DNA of 5,357 bases, taken from Actinomycetales bacterium (GTDB lineage Bacteria; Actinomycetota; Actinomycetes; Actinomycetales; Dermabacteraceae). Location of the stretch: positions 1 to 5,357 of the forward strand of contig JAAZLF010000430.1 in assembly GCA_012799425.1 (NCBI GenBank), written 5' to 3'. Numbering within the stretch: the first letter of the stretch is position 1; each line of letters opens with the position of its first letter. A model generated the notes under the pieces. The model was not told the DNA's origin. It saw only the letters and a program-made list of their open reading frames with translations, and did no database searches. This document shows, piece after piece, positions 1 to 5,270 of the stretch. The translations under genes were made by a program, and so were the position numbers.

Positions 1-1
1 C

Positions 2-874
2 CCCTCTCTCATCGCTGCCGCTTCCTTCATCCCGCTGCTGTGGATCCCGGCGCTGACCGCAGGTATCGGTCTGACCCTGGTGCTCCGCTCCCGCTGGCGA
101 CTCCTCGGAGCCGCGGTCCTGATCGTCGCGATGACGGTCTTCGCGTCGCCGCTGCGCCCCGGGACTGAGCACTCGGACGCGCCGGTCGCCGTCGGTCCGA
201 CGCTGAGCGTGCTCTCCCTGAACCTCCAGTACGGCCGCGCCGATGTCGAGGAGGTCTCCTCGCTGATCACCGAGGACGTCGACGTGCTCGCTCTGCAGGA
301 GTACACCCCGGGGTTCGAGGAGGAGCTCGCGGCGGCCGGTCTGCTCGAGCGGTTCCCGTATCAGGTGGGAACGGCTGCACCGGGCGCAGGCGGCTCGATG
401 CTCCTCTCACGCACCCCGGTCGAGCTGGTCGCGCGGGCCGAGGGCACCGTGTTCGAGAACCTGATCGCGGCCACCACCGTTGCGGGCACGACGTGGCATC
501 TGGGGGTGGTCCATACGGCGCCCCCGCAGATGGGGGCGGACATCTGGACGCGCGAGGCCGCCGCGGTCAACGCCCTCGCCGCACCGTATCTCGAGCAGAA
601 CCTGCTGCTCGTCGGGGACTTCAACGCGATCGATCAGCACCACACGATGCGGATGCTGACTGCTCACGGCGACCTGCATGACCTGGCGGCCCGTCGCCCG
701 GGTGGGGGCCTCCGGTGGCATCCGACCTGGCCGGCGGGCAACTCGCTTCCACCGTTCGCGCGGATCGATCATGCACTGGCCTCCGATGCAGTGCTCGGCG
801 ACGTGGCACGGTTCGAGACGGTCAGCGGCAGCGACCACAAGGCGCTGCTCGTCGAGGTCGCCGCGGTGCGGTGA
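2..874 (+). CDS. Membrane-anchored endonuclease/exonuclease/phosphatase family protein, 5' end missing
   Basis: Metal-dependent phosphoesterase of the EEP (DNase I-like) fold; the substrate cannot be told from sequence. The frame is open to the left edge, so the gene starts outside the window. A GTG at 80 is possible but would cut a hydrophobic segment. Numbering visible codons from base 2, there are two membrane helices (about 3-27 and 34-50) separated by a basic RSRWR loop. The positive-inside rule therefore puts the catalytic domain outside the cell. EEP motifs follow in order: LSLNLQYG (Asn74), ALQEY (Glu100, metal ligand), VVHTAPP, VGDFNAID (Asp206, Asn208), RIDHAL (Asp256, His257) and SGSDHKAL (Asp278, His279). 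The catalytic set looks complete. Such proteins usually carry about three N-terminal helices, so roughly one is probably missing. It converges on the TetR gene. Family assignment is confident; function is not. Confidence 0.9.
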   Translation, partial: PSLIAAASFIPLLWIPALTAGIGLTLVLRSRWRLLGAAVLIVAMTVFASPLRPGTEHSDAPVAVGPTLSVLSLNLQYGRADVEEVSSLITEDVDVLALQEYTPGFEEELAAAGLLERFPYQVGTAAPGAGGSMLLSRTPVELVARAEGTVFENLIAATTVAGTTWHLGVVHTAPPQMGADIWTREAAAVNALAAPYLEQNLLLVGDFNAIDQHHTMRMLTAHGDLHDLAARRPGGGLRWHPTWPAGNSLPPFARIDHALASDAVLGDVARFETVSGSDHKALLVEVAAVR

Positions 875-895
875 GCCGGCACCCGCAGATCCGGC
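875..895. terminator. Weak hairpin between convergent genes
   Basis: GCCGG (875-879) and CCGGC (891-895) can pair around an 11-nt loop in the 23-bp gap between the stops of the EEP and TetR genes. The stem is only 5 bp and no T-tract follows on either strand. It may serve as a bidirectional terminator, but such short GC stems are common by chance in this DNA. Confidence 0.2.
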
Positions 896-897
896 GA

Positions 898-1548
898 TCA
901 GCGCGCGCCGTCGCGACCCGGCGAGCACAGCACGGAGGCACTGCCGGCCGCCATGCAGCGTCCCACGACCGCATCGAGCAGCCGGCGCGCCTCGGAGGCC
1001 GCCATCGCGCCGACGAGCACGCGGTGCGCGAGCCCCTCGGAAAGCGACGCCAGGTGGAGGGCCTCGGCATGGTCCGCCTCCGTCGGCGACGCGGACTCCT
1101 CGCCGGGCGCAGCGCGGGCCGTGGCCACGAGCTCGGCCAGGAGTGAGGCGCGCTCAGCGAGCGCATCGACGACGATCTCGGCGATCCGTGGGCTGGACAC
1201 TGCTTTGGCCTGGTACGCCGCCCACACAGACGCACCCATCCTGAACTCGTCGCCGTCGGAGAGGGAGGCGCTCAGCACGGCGGTCAGGGCCGCGCGGGCC
1301 GCCCGAGGATGCTCTGGCAGCTCCGTCGGGCCGTGGTCCGCGACAGCGGCTGCGACCATCCGTCGGCACCCGTCCAGGATCATCTCCTCCCGGGAGCTGA
1401 AGTAGTGCTGGATCCGGCCGACGGATACCTCCGCCGCCTTCGCGACGGACCGGAAGGACACGCCGTCGATCCCCTGCAGATAGATCACCTGCCACAGCGC
1501 CAGGACGATCTCCGCACGACGCTGATCATGATCGACGACTTTCGGCAT
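898..1548 (-). CDS. TetR/AcrR family transcriptional regulator
   Basis: A 216-residue DNA-binding protein of usual TetR length. The N-terminal TetR domain spans about residues 8-58, with the helix-turn-helix at about 31-50: SFRSVAKAAEVSVGRIQHYF, ending in the family's typical H-Y-F followed by SSREEMI. The rest (about 75-205) is helical and alanine-rich, as expected for the ligand-binding and dimer domain; it resembles the BetI-like TetR subgroup. The ATG at 1546-1548 is the natural start because the HTH lies at the expected distance from it. No Shine-Dalgarno precedes it, and a TACTGT hexamer sits 11 nt upstream, suggesting a very short leader. It is divergent from the alpha/beta hydrolase gene across a 163-bp gap holding an 18-bp dyad, so the likely role is repression of that gene and of itself. 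The ligand is unknown. Confidence 0.93.
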   Translation of the reverse strand: MPKVVDHDQRRAEIVLALWQVIYLQGIDGVSFRSVAKAAEVSVGRIQHYFSSREEMILDGCRRMVAAAVADHGPTELPEHPRAARAALTAVLSASLSDGDEFRMGASVWAAYQAKAVSSPRIAEIVVDALAERASLLAELVATARAAPGEESASPTEADHAEALHLASLSEGLAHRVLVGAMAASEARRLLDAVVGRCMAAGSASVLCSPGRDGAR

Positions 1549-1559
1549 TCGACCACTTT

Positions 1560-1565
1560 ACAGTA
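1560..1565 (-). promoter_or_regulatory. Candidate -10 box of the tetR gene
   Basis: On the minus strand this reads TACTGT, fitting TANNNT. It ends 11 nt before the tetR ATG, so transcription would begin about 5 nt upstream of the start codon, matching the lack of a ribosome binding site. The only -35-like match is CTGCCA with a long 19-nt spacer, so the call is tentative. The box overlaps the CAGTAC half-site at 1561-1566. Confidence 0.35.
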
Positions 1566-1586
1566 CAGACGACTTGCGACACCATG

Positions 1587-1604
1587 GCAGTATGCATGTA
1601 CTGC
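1587..1604. promoter_or_regulatory. Candidate TetR operator, 18-bp dyad
   Basis: GCAGTA (1587-1592) and TACTGC (1599-1604) are perfect 6-bp inverted arms around a 6-bp centre, a size usual for TetR-family operators. A related half-site, CAGTACA at 1561-1567, is inverted relative to TGTACTG at 1597-1603. The element lies between the divergent tetR and hydrolase starts, where a repressor of both would bind. No binding data exist here; the function is inferred from symmetry and position. Confidence 0.55.
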
Positions 1605-1700
1605 AACAGATCGGACTGCGAAGATACTCGGCCGAGCCCGGATCAGTGCCGCCGGAGGGCGGCCCATCGCCGGAGAGAGGGCGACGTCGTCCGGTTCGAT

Positions 1701-1705
1701 GGAGG
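1701..1705 (+). promoter_or_regulatory. Shine-Dalgarno that sets the hydrolase start
   Basis: GGAGG lies 6 nt before the ATG at 1712. It is the strongest ribosome binding site in the window and the main reason for placing the hydrolase start at 1712 rather than at the in-frame TTG 1574 or ATG 1592. Confidence 0.75.
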
Positions 1706-1711
1706 CGCCGG

Positions 1712-2686
1712 ATGCGACGCGTGGGCATGGCCGTGGTGGCGCTGTTCGCGACGGTCGGGCTGGTGGCGAGCTGGGACTTCTTCGCCGGACCGCCGGGGGT
1801 CGGGCATTTCCGCAGTGCGCAGGGACACGAGGAGTTCCTCGCCGCCTATGACGAGGCGATGGCGCTCCTTCCCGACCCCACGGCAGTGCATGACGTGCCG
1901 ACCAATCACGGCTCGGTGCGGGTCTACGAATGGTCGACCGAGGAGAACCGCCAGGAGACCCCGCTGCTCCTGGTCCCCGGTCGGTCGTCGGGAGTACCGA
2001 TGTGGCTGGAGAACCTGCCCGCACTCCTGCAGGAGCGGCCGGTGCTCGCCTTCGACTCCCTCGGGGACTCGGGCCTCTCCGTCCACTCCGTCCCCTTCTC
2101 GAACTTCGCGGAGCAGGCGGATCCGATCGATGAGCTCGTCCAACAGCTCGCCCCGCAGGGGGTTCACCTCATCGGGCACTCTTTCGGCGGAGCGATCGCG
2201 GCGGCCTACGCCCGGCAGTATCCGGACAGCGTCGTGACCCTCACTCTGCTGGAGCCCGCGTTCACACTGCGCACACCGCCTGCAGGCCTCCTGTTCTGGG
2301 CGATGGTGTCCTCACTGCCGTTCCTGCCCGACGGGGTGCGGGAAACGGCGCTGGAGAAGGTGGGCGGCGTGGAGGCGGGCTCGGGCTCCTTCGACGACGA
2401 CCCCATCTCTCGCATGATCACGACTGCCTCGCAGCACTACAAAGCGGCTCTGCCCCAGCCCAGCCCATTGACGGACGCTGAGCTCGCCCAGCTCACGATG
2501 CCGGTCTACGTGGCGATCGCCGCTGACAGCTCTCTCGCGGGCGGAGAGTCCGCCGCGGAACGGGCCGAGCAGCTGGCGCGGCCGACGGTGAGGATCTGGC
2601 CGCACACCACCCATTCTCTGCCGATGCAGGCGGCAGGCGAGCTGGAACCGGAACTGCTCGAGTTCTTCGCAGCTCATGAGCAGTGA
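1712..2686 (+). CDS. Membrane-anchored alpha/beta hydrolase
   Basis: A serine hydrolase of the alpha/beta fold, 324 residues from the chosen start. Residues 1-24 form a basic-then-hydrophobic segment (MRRVG, then AVVALFATVGLVAS) that should export the enzyme and hold it in the membrane; cleavage after VAS is possible. The core begins near TPLLLVPG (84-90), whose PGRSSG should form the oxyanion region. The nucleophile elbow is GHSFGG (Ser157), the probable acid is Asp272 (AADSS) and the base is His301 (TTHSLP). A cap region lies at about 185-250. The catalytic triad looks complete. Substrate cannot be told: esterase, lipase or haloperoxidase-like enzymes share these motifs. The open frame extends upstream to 1574, but that stretch is R/P/G-rich, lacks a domain and would overlap the operator. 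Divergent from tetR, so likely repressed by it until the ligand appears. Confidence 0.9.
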   Translation: MRRVGMAVVALFATVGLVASWDFFAGPPGVGHFRSAQGHEEFLAAYDEAMALLPDPTAVHDVPTNHGSVRVYEWSTEENRQETPLLLVPGRSSGVPMWLENLPALLQERPVLAFDSLGDSGLSVHSVPFSNFAEQADPIDELVQQLAPQGVHLIGHSFGGAIAAAYARQYPDSVVTLTLLEPAFTLRTPPAGLLFWAMVSSLPFLPDGVRETALEKVGGVEAGSGSFDDDPISRMITTASQHYKAALPQPSPLTDAELAQLTMPVYVAIAADSSLAGGESAAERAEQLARPTVRIWPHTTHSLPMQAAGELEPELLEFFAAHEQ

Positions 2687-2713
2687 TGAGCCCCAGGTGG
2701 GCTGCGGCTTCGT

Positions 2714-2736
2714 GATGCCGATCTGGGCCAGGCATC
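2714..2736 (+). terminator. Possible hairpin downstream of the hydrolase
   Basis: GATGCC (2714-2719) pairs with GGCATC (2731-2736) around an 11-nt loop, 28 nt after the hydrolase stop. A second small stem, AGCCC/GGGCT, lies at 2689-2703. Neither is followed by a T-run, so these are at best U-less terminators. The rest of the 139-bp gap up to the HIT gene holds only the candidate HIT promoter. Confidence 0.3.
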
Positions 2737-2788
2737 GGGGCTCTGCTCGGTGTCCGCCATCGCCTCTCCCCCTCCCCTGCCGTCACGC

Positions 2789-2819
2789 TTGAGCGCACGC
2801 CGAGGCTCTGCTGGATGAT
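2789..2819 (+). promoter_or_regulatory. Candidate promoter of the HIT gene, leaderless type
   Basis: TTGAGC (2789-2794) and GATGAT (2814-2819) are -35 and -10-like boxes with a 19-nt spacer. The -10 box ends 6 nt before the ATG at 2826, so the first transcribed base would be at or next to the start codon. The GGGAG at 2820-2824 ends one base before the ATG, too close to work as a ribosome binding site. Confidence 0.35.
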
Positions 2820-2825
2820 GGGAGC

Positions 2826-3176
2826 ATGACTGCACGCAACACGACGTACTCGGGCACGGATTTCTACTGCGACGTCGCGATCCCGGATCCGGACGCGCTC
2901 GAGGTGGTTCACGAGGACGAGCGGGTGCTCGCCTATCACCACACGCGGCCGTTCTGGCGACTGCACATCGTGGTGGTGCCCAAGCGACACATCGCCTCGT
3001 TCACCACCGCGACCGAAGCCGACGAAGCGGATCTGCGTGCGCTGCTGGAGGTGGTGCAGCAGGTCGCCCGCGCGGTAGAAGCCGAGCATGGTGCGGCGGC
3101 GGTGCTGACGAACCTCGGCGCCTACCAGGATTCCAAGCATCTGCACGTGCACGTGCATTCGGGGCCGCAGCGCTGA
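2826..3176 (+). CDS. HIT (histidine triad) family protein
   Basis: A 116-residue nucleotide-binding protein, the normal size of a single-domain HIT/HINT protein. Members hydrolyse phosphoramidates or dinucleoside polyphosphates via a nucleotidyl-His intermediate. The fold is visible as DFYCDVAIP (12-20), VVHEDERVLAYHHTRPFWRLHIVVVPKRHIAS (27-58 region) and the triad near the C terminus, KHLHVHVHSG, with His105, His107 and His109. The residue at the usual hydrophobic position after the third His-x pair is another histidine (His111), and the common GGR tail is replaced by SGPQR. The AYQDSKHLH lead-in resembles a short HIT subgroup. The ATG start is supported by the -10-like box 6 nt upstream. 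It converges on the GNAT gene with a 7-bp gap. The physiological substrate cannot be inferred. Confidence 0.92.
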   Translation: MTARNTTYSGTDFYCDVAIPDPDALEVVHEDERVLAYHHTRPFWRLHIVVVPKRHIASFTTATEADEADLRALLEVVQQVARAVEAEHGAAAVLTNLGAYQDSKHLHVHVHSGPQR

Positions 3177-3183
3177 CGCGGTC

Positions 3184-3657
3184 TCACAGCGGCAGCTTGA
3201 ACCCCACGTGGCTGGGGGCGTAGCCGAGCTTGGTGTAGAAGCGCTGCGCGTCGGTGCGGGAGGCGTCGGTGGTCAGCTGCGCGAGCTGCGCCCCGTGCCC
3301 CCGCCCCCACCGATGCGCCCATTCGAACAGCGCCGCCCCTAGACCGCTGCCCCGTGTCGACGCAGCGACGCGGACGGCTTCGATCTGCAGTCTGGTGGCG
3401 CCGCCGCGGGACAGGGAGGGCATGAGCGTGAGCTGCATCGTCGCGATGAGCGCCTCCTCCTCGTCTCGGACTGCGAGGAGCAGCTGGTTCTCGTCCCGGG
3501 AGATCCTGGCGAAAGCCTGCTCATAGGGTTCGAGGTTCTGACCCTCCCGGTCTCGGCCGAGCACGTCATCAGCCAGGAGCGCCACGATCTTCGGCACGTC
3601 CTGCTTCTGCGCGCGGGAGATGGCGAAGGTGCGGCTACCGAGCTCGAGGGTGTCCAT
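3184..3657 (-). CDS. GNAT family N-acetyltransferase
   Basis: A 157-residue acyl-CoA-dependent acetyltransferase of the GNAT (Gcn5-related) fold; the acceptor is unknown. Motif A includes QIEAVRVAAS (91-100) followed by the pyrophosphate-binding loop RGSGLG (102-107) and the helix AALFEWAHRWG. FYTKLGY (140-146) near the C terminus is the usual family motif B strand/helix end. The first 60 residues (ISRAQKQDVPKIVALLADD) match the acceptor-binding N-terminal half. The start is taken at 3657 (MDTLELGSR). The frame stays open to 3720, but the extra 21 residues would run through the divergent promoter and into the neighbouring gene's first codons. No Shine-Dalgarno is seen; a GACAAT box 6 nt upstream suggests a leaderless message. 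Confidence 0.92.
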   Translation of the reverse strand: MDTLELGSRTFAISRAQKQDVPKIVALLADDVLGRDREGQNLEPYEQAFARISRDENQLLLAVRDEEEALIATMQLTLMPSLSRGGATRLQIEAVRVAASTRGSGLGAALFEWAHRWGRGHGAQLAQLTTDASRTDAQRFYTKLGYAPSHVGFKLPL

Positions 3658-3663
3658 GGCCCC

Positions 3664-3669
3664 ATTGTC
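3664..3669 (-). promoter_or_regulatory. Candidate -10 box of the GNAT gene, leaderless type
   Basis: The minus strand reads GACAAT, then six bases (GGGGCC), then the ATG at 3657. This spacing places the transcription start at the start codon. The same arrangement occurs in mirror image in front of the divergent gene at 3713. No convincing -35 box was found. Confidence 0.45.
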
Positions 3670-3700
3670 ATCCCTGACCGGACTGGTTCCCGGGATCACG

Positions 3701-3706
3701 CACAAT
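3701..3706 (+). promoter_or_regulatory. Candidate -10 box of the spermidine-synthase-like gene, leaderless type
   Basis: CACAAT, then six bases (GGGCCT), then the ATG at 3713. There is no purine-rich ribosome binding site at the normal distance. With the GNAT box it forms an inverted repeat (ACAATGGGCC at 3702-3711 against ACAATGGGGCC on the other strand at 3658-3668). No clear -35 was found; CTGACC at 3674-3679 has a 21-nt spacer, which is long. Confidence 0.45.
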
Positions 3707-3712
3707 GGGCCT

Positions 3713-4552
3713 ATGACCACGCATGATTTCCTTACCGGCGCTCAGCGCAGTGCCCAGTTGAGCTTCTCGGACCAGCCGGCGTGGATCGTCATGGATGAGG
3801 TGTCCGGTGGCTGGGTGCTCCAGATCGGCGGCGTCGAGCAGTCGCATGTGGATCTGGAGGATCCGACGCGGATCGTGCACGAGTATCTGCGGCGGATGGC
3901 GAACGTGCTCGACGAGGCCTGGCCCCATGGCCGGCCCCTGCGCGTGGCTCACCTGGGTGGCGGTGCACTGACCCTGGCCCGGTATGTGCAGGCGACGCGG
4001 CCCGGCTCCGCACAGGTGGTGGTCGAGATCGAACGTGAACTGCCCACCCTGGTCACCACGGCGCTGCCGATGCCGGCGGGTACGGATCTCGAGATCGTGA
4101 TCGGCGATGCCCGCGAGCAGCTCGCCGCCATGGAGCGCCGACGCTTCGATGCGATCGTGCTTGACGTGTTCTCCGGCGAGGAGTCTCCAGAGCATCTGGC
4201 GGTGAAGGACTTCTACCTCGAGGCGTTCTCGCATCTGGAGCCCGACGGCATGCTGCTGGTCAACGTGGGCGACGACGCCGGGCAGCGTTTCCTCGCCGCG
4301 CAGGTGCGTGAACTCGAGGACGCTTCGGCGGAGGCCGGGCTCACGGGGGTATGGACGTTGACCCACGCCTCGCTGCTGAGCACTCCGGCCGACGGGAACA
4401 TGGTGCTGCTCGCGGGCGGAGCGCTCTCCTCCCCGGAGGTCGAGCAGTGGCGTTCCGCCTGGATGAAGGCCGGCCCGCACCCCGCCGCAGTGCTGGACCC
4501 CGCCGAGACCATGGAGGCGTTCCGGGGTCGCGGTTGTCCACAATCGAGGTGA
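3713..4552 (+). CDS. Spermidine synthase-like methyltransferase-fold protein
   Basis: A 279-residue protein with the Rossmann-type fold shared by spermidine synthases and SAM-dependent methyltransferases. The nucleotide-binding loop is HLGGGALTL (80-88), the ribose-binding acid is Glu105 (VVVEIE), the adenine-site acid is Asp132 (IGDARE) and the post-strand-4 motif is FDAIVLDVFSG (Asp151). True aminopropyltransferases usually have Asp after the glycine triplet and a D-S-T-D-P motif; here these are Ala85 and D-V-F-S. The N-terminal beta domain is also short. The protein is therefore unlikely to make spermidine and may use another SAM-type cofactor; actinobacteria commonly carry such proteins annotated as spermidine synthase. 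The start at 3713 is chosen over 3620 because the longer frame would overlap the GNAT coding region and lacks family similarity. Its C terminus (PQSR) ends 70 bp before the lipoprotein gene. Confidence 0.87.
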   Translation: MTTHDFLTGAQRSAQLSFSDQPAWIVMDEVSGGWVLQIGGVEQSHVDLEDPTRIVHEYLRRMANVLDEAWPHGRPLRVAHLGGGALTLARYVQATRPGSAQVVVEIERELPTLVTTALPMPAGTDLEIVIGDAREQLAAMERRRFDAIVLDVFSGEESPEHLAVKDFYLEAFSHLEPDGMLLVNVGDDAGQRFLAAQVRELEDASAEAGLTGVWTLTHASLLSTPADGNMVLLAGGALSSPEVEQWRSAWMKAGPHPAAVLDPAETMEAFRGRGCPQSR

Positions 4553-4557
4553 TCCGA

Positions 4558-4586
4558 TGGCGACACTGGGAGTTCCTGGATAACGT
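4558..4586 (+). promoter_or_regulatory. Candidate promoter of the lipoprotein gene
   Basis: TGGCGA (4558-4563) and TAACGT (4581-4586, fitting TANNNT) are separated by 17 nt. Transcription would begin near 4593, giving a leader of about 30 nt that contains GGAAAG (4609-4614), 8 nt before the ATG at 4623. The -35 match is poor (three of six bases). The inverted repeat GGGAGT (4568-4573)/ACTCCC (4603-4608) flanks the -10 box and could be regulatory or chance. Confidence 0.3.
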
Positions 4587-4608
4587 GACGGTGATCTGAC
4601 GCACTCCC

Positions 4609-4614
4609 GGAAAG
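4609..4614 (+). promoter_or_regulatory. Ribosome binding site of the lipoprotein gene
   Basis: GGAAAG ends 8 nt before the ATG at 4623, an acceptable Shine-Dalgarno match and distance. It supports this start, which also gives a well-formed lipoprotein signal peptide. Confidence 0.5.
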
Positions 4615-4622
4615 CAGTCCCC

Positions 4623-5270
4623 ATGCACCGTCGCCTTCTCAGCACCGCCGCTGCCGGCGCCCTCCTCCTCGGTCTCGCCGCCTGTGGCGACGGTGAGGAC
4701 GGGCCTGTCACGACAGCACCTCCCGAGCTCGGGATCAGCAGTCCCAGCGATGGCGGCGGAGACGCCGAACCGAGTGATGGGGGCGGGGCAGAGCAGGAAG
4801 AACCGTCTGCCGCCGCACCGGATATCCCGCCGCCGGACCCGGCTGACTATGCGGGGATGGACAAGAACACCGAAGACGGCGCGATCCAAGCATTCCGCTA
4901 CTACATCGCGGTGTCGATGTGGGCCCACCAGACCGGCGACGACACAGAGCTGATGGAGCTCCAGACAGACTCGTGCGAAGGCTGCCCCGGGTTCAACGCT
5001 GAGCTACCGAAGCTCCAGGAGCAGGGAAAGTACTGGGGACAATTCAACGTCGAAGACGTAAAATTGACAGCGCACGAGTCGGAAAATTTTGATCACGAAA
5101 TCGGCTACTCGTTCAACATTCCGAACCACACAAGGCCAGACCCAGACTCCGGGGATCCCATTTCGTACAAGCCGGTCGAGTATATTGCGATCGGCGGCCT
5201 TTCGTGGACGTCAGACAGATGGATCGTGGGAGGCCTTGCGGCAGATTGGGGCCCCGATGTCCACGGCTAG
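4623..5270 (+). CDS. DUF6318-like lipoprotein
   Basis: A 215-residue exported lipoprotein. Residues 1-21 are a type II signal peptide: basic MHRR, hydrophobic LLLGL, then the lipobox L-A-A-C with Cys21 as the lipidated residue. Residues 22-72 are a low-complexity Gly/Ser/Pro/Asp/Glu linker with a short repeat (PSDGGG, residues 41-46 and 50-55), suited to crossing the cell wall. The folded domain, about 73-215, has Y-Y near residue 93, the pattern D-S-C-E-G-C with Cys118 and Cys121, and several tryptophans (100, 138 region, near the end). This arrangement matches my memory of the actinobacterial DUF6318 family, whose function is unknown; the assignment needs a profile search. The last third of the gene is much richer in A+T than everything upstream. 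Its end overlaps the next gene by 14 bp, implying co-translation. It probably sits on the outer face of the membrane. Confidence 0.85.
   Translation: MHRRLLSTAAAGALLLGLAACGDGEDGPVTTAPPELGISSPSDGGGDAEPSDGGGAEQEEPSAAAPDIPPPDPADYAGMDKNTEDGAIQAFRYYIAVSMWAHQTGDDTELMELQTDSCEGCPGFNAELPKLQEQGKYWGQFNVEDVKLTAHESENFDHEIGYSFNIPNHTRPDPDSGDPISYKPVEYIAIGGLSWTSDRWIVGGLAADWGPDVHG

Noticed and set aside
407..928. Long minus-strand frame opposite the EEP gene
   Set aside because: The plus strand carries an ordered full set of EEP motifs; the antisense product is basic, low in structure and runs into the tetR 3' end.
678..1405. Plus-strand frames opposite tetR and the EEP end (678-1244, 953-1405)
   Set aside because: They are compositional shadows; the minus-strand frame has a canonical TetR HTH.
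1524..1533. Perfect 10-bp palindrome GATCATGATC near the tetR start
   Set aside because: It falls inside coding sequence and follows directly from the codons for D-H-D; it is unlike the intergenic dyad, so probably coincidental.
1574..1711. Upstream extension of the hydrolase to TTG 1574 or ATG 1592
   Set aside because: The extension has no ribosome site, is R/P/G-rich, overlaps the dyad, and would place 46 extra residues before a proper membrane segment; GGAGG before 1712 decides.
2493..3158. A 221-codon minus-strand frame covering the hydrolase end and the HIT gene
   Set aside because: It is antisense to two well-supported genes and has no recognisable domain or start context.
3164..3193. 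GCCGC/GCGGC hairpin spanning the HIT and GNAT stops
   Set aside because: A 5-bp stem with a 20-nt loop and no T-run is too weak to call a terminator, although it lies where one would be expected.
3658..3720. GNAT start extended upstream to 3720
   Set aside because: It would overlap the divergent gene's start codon and cover the promoter; the GNAT fold begins right after the ATG at 3657.
3668..4711. A 347-codon open frame on the minus strand across the spermidine-synthase-like gene
   Set aside because: It lies entirely antisense to a gene with clear motifs, its protein is rich in R, P, G and H without domains, and long antisense frames are expected at this G+C.
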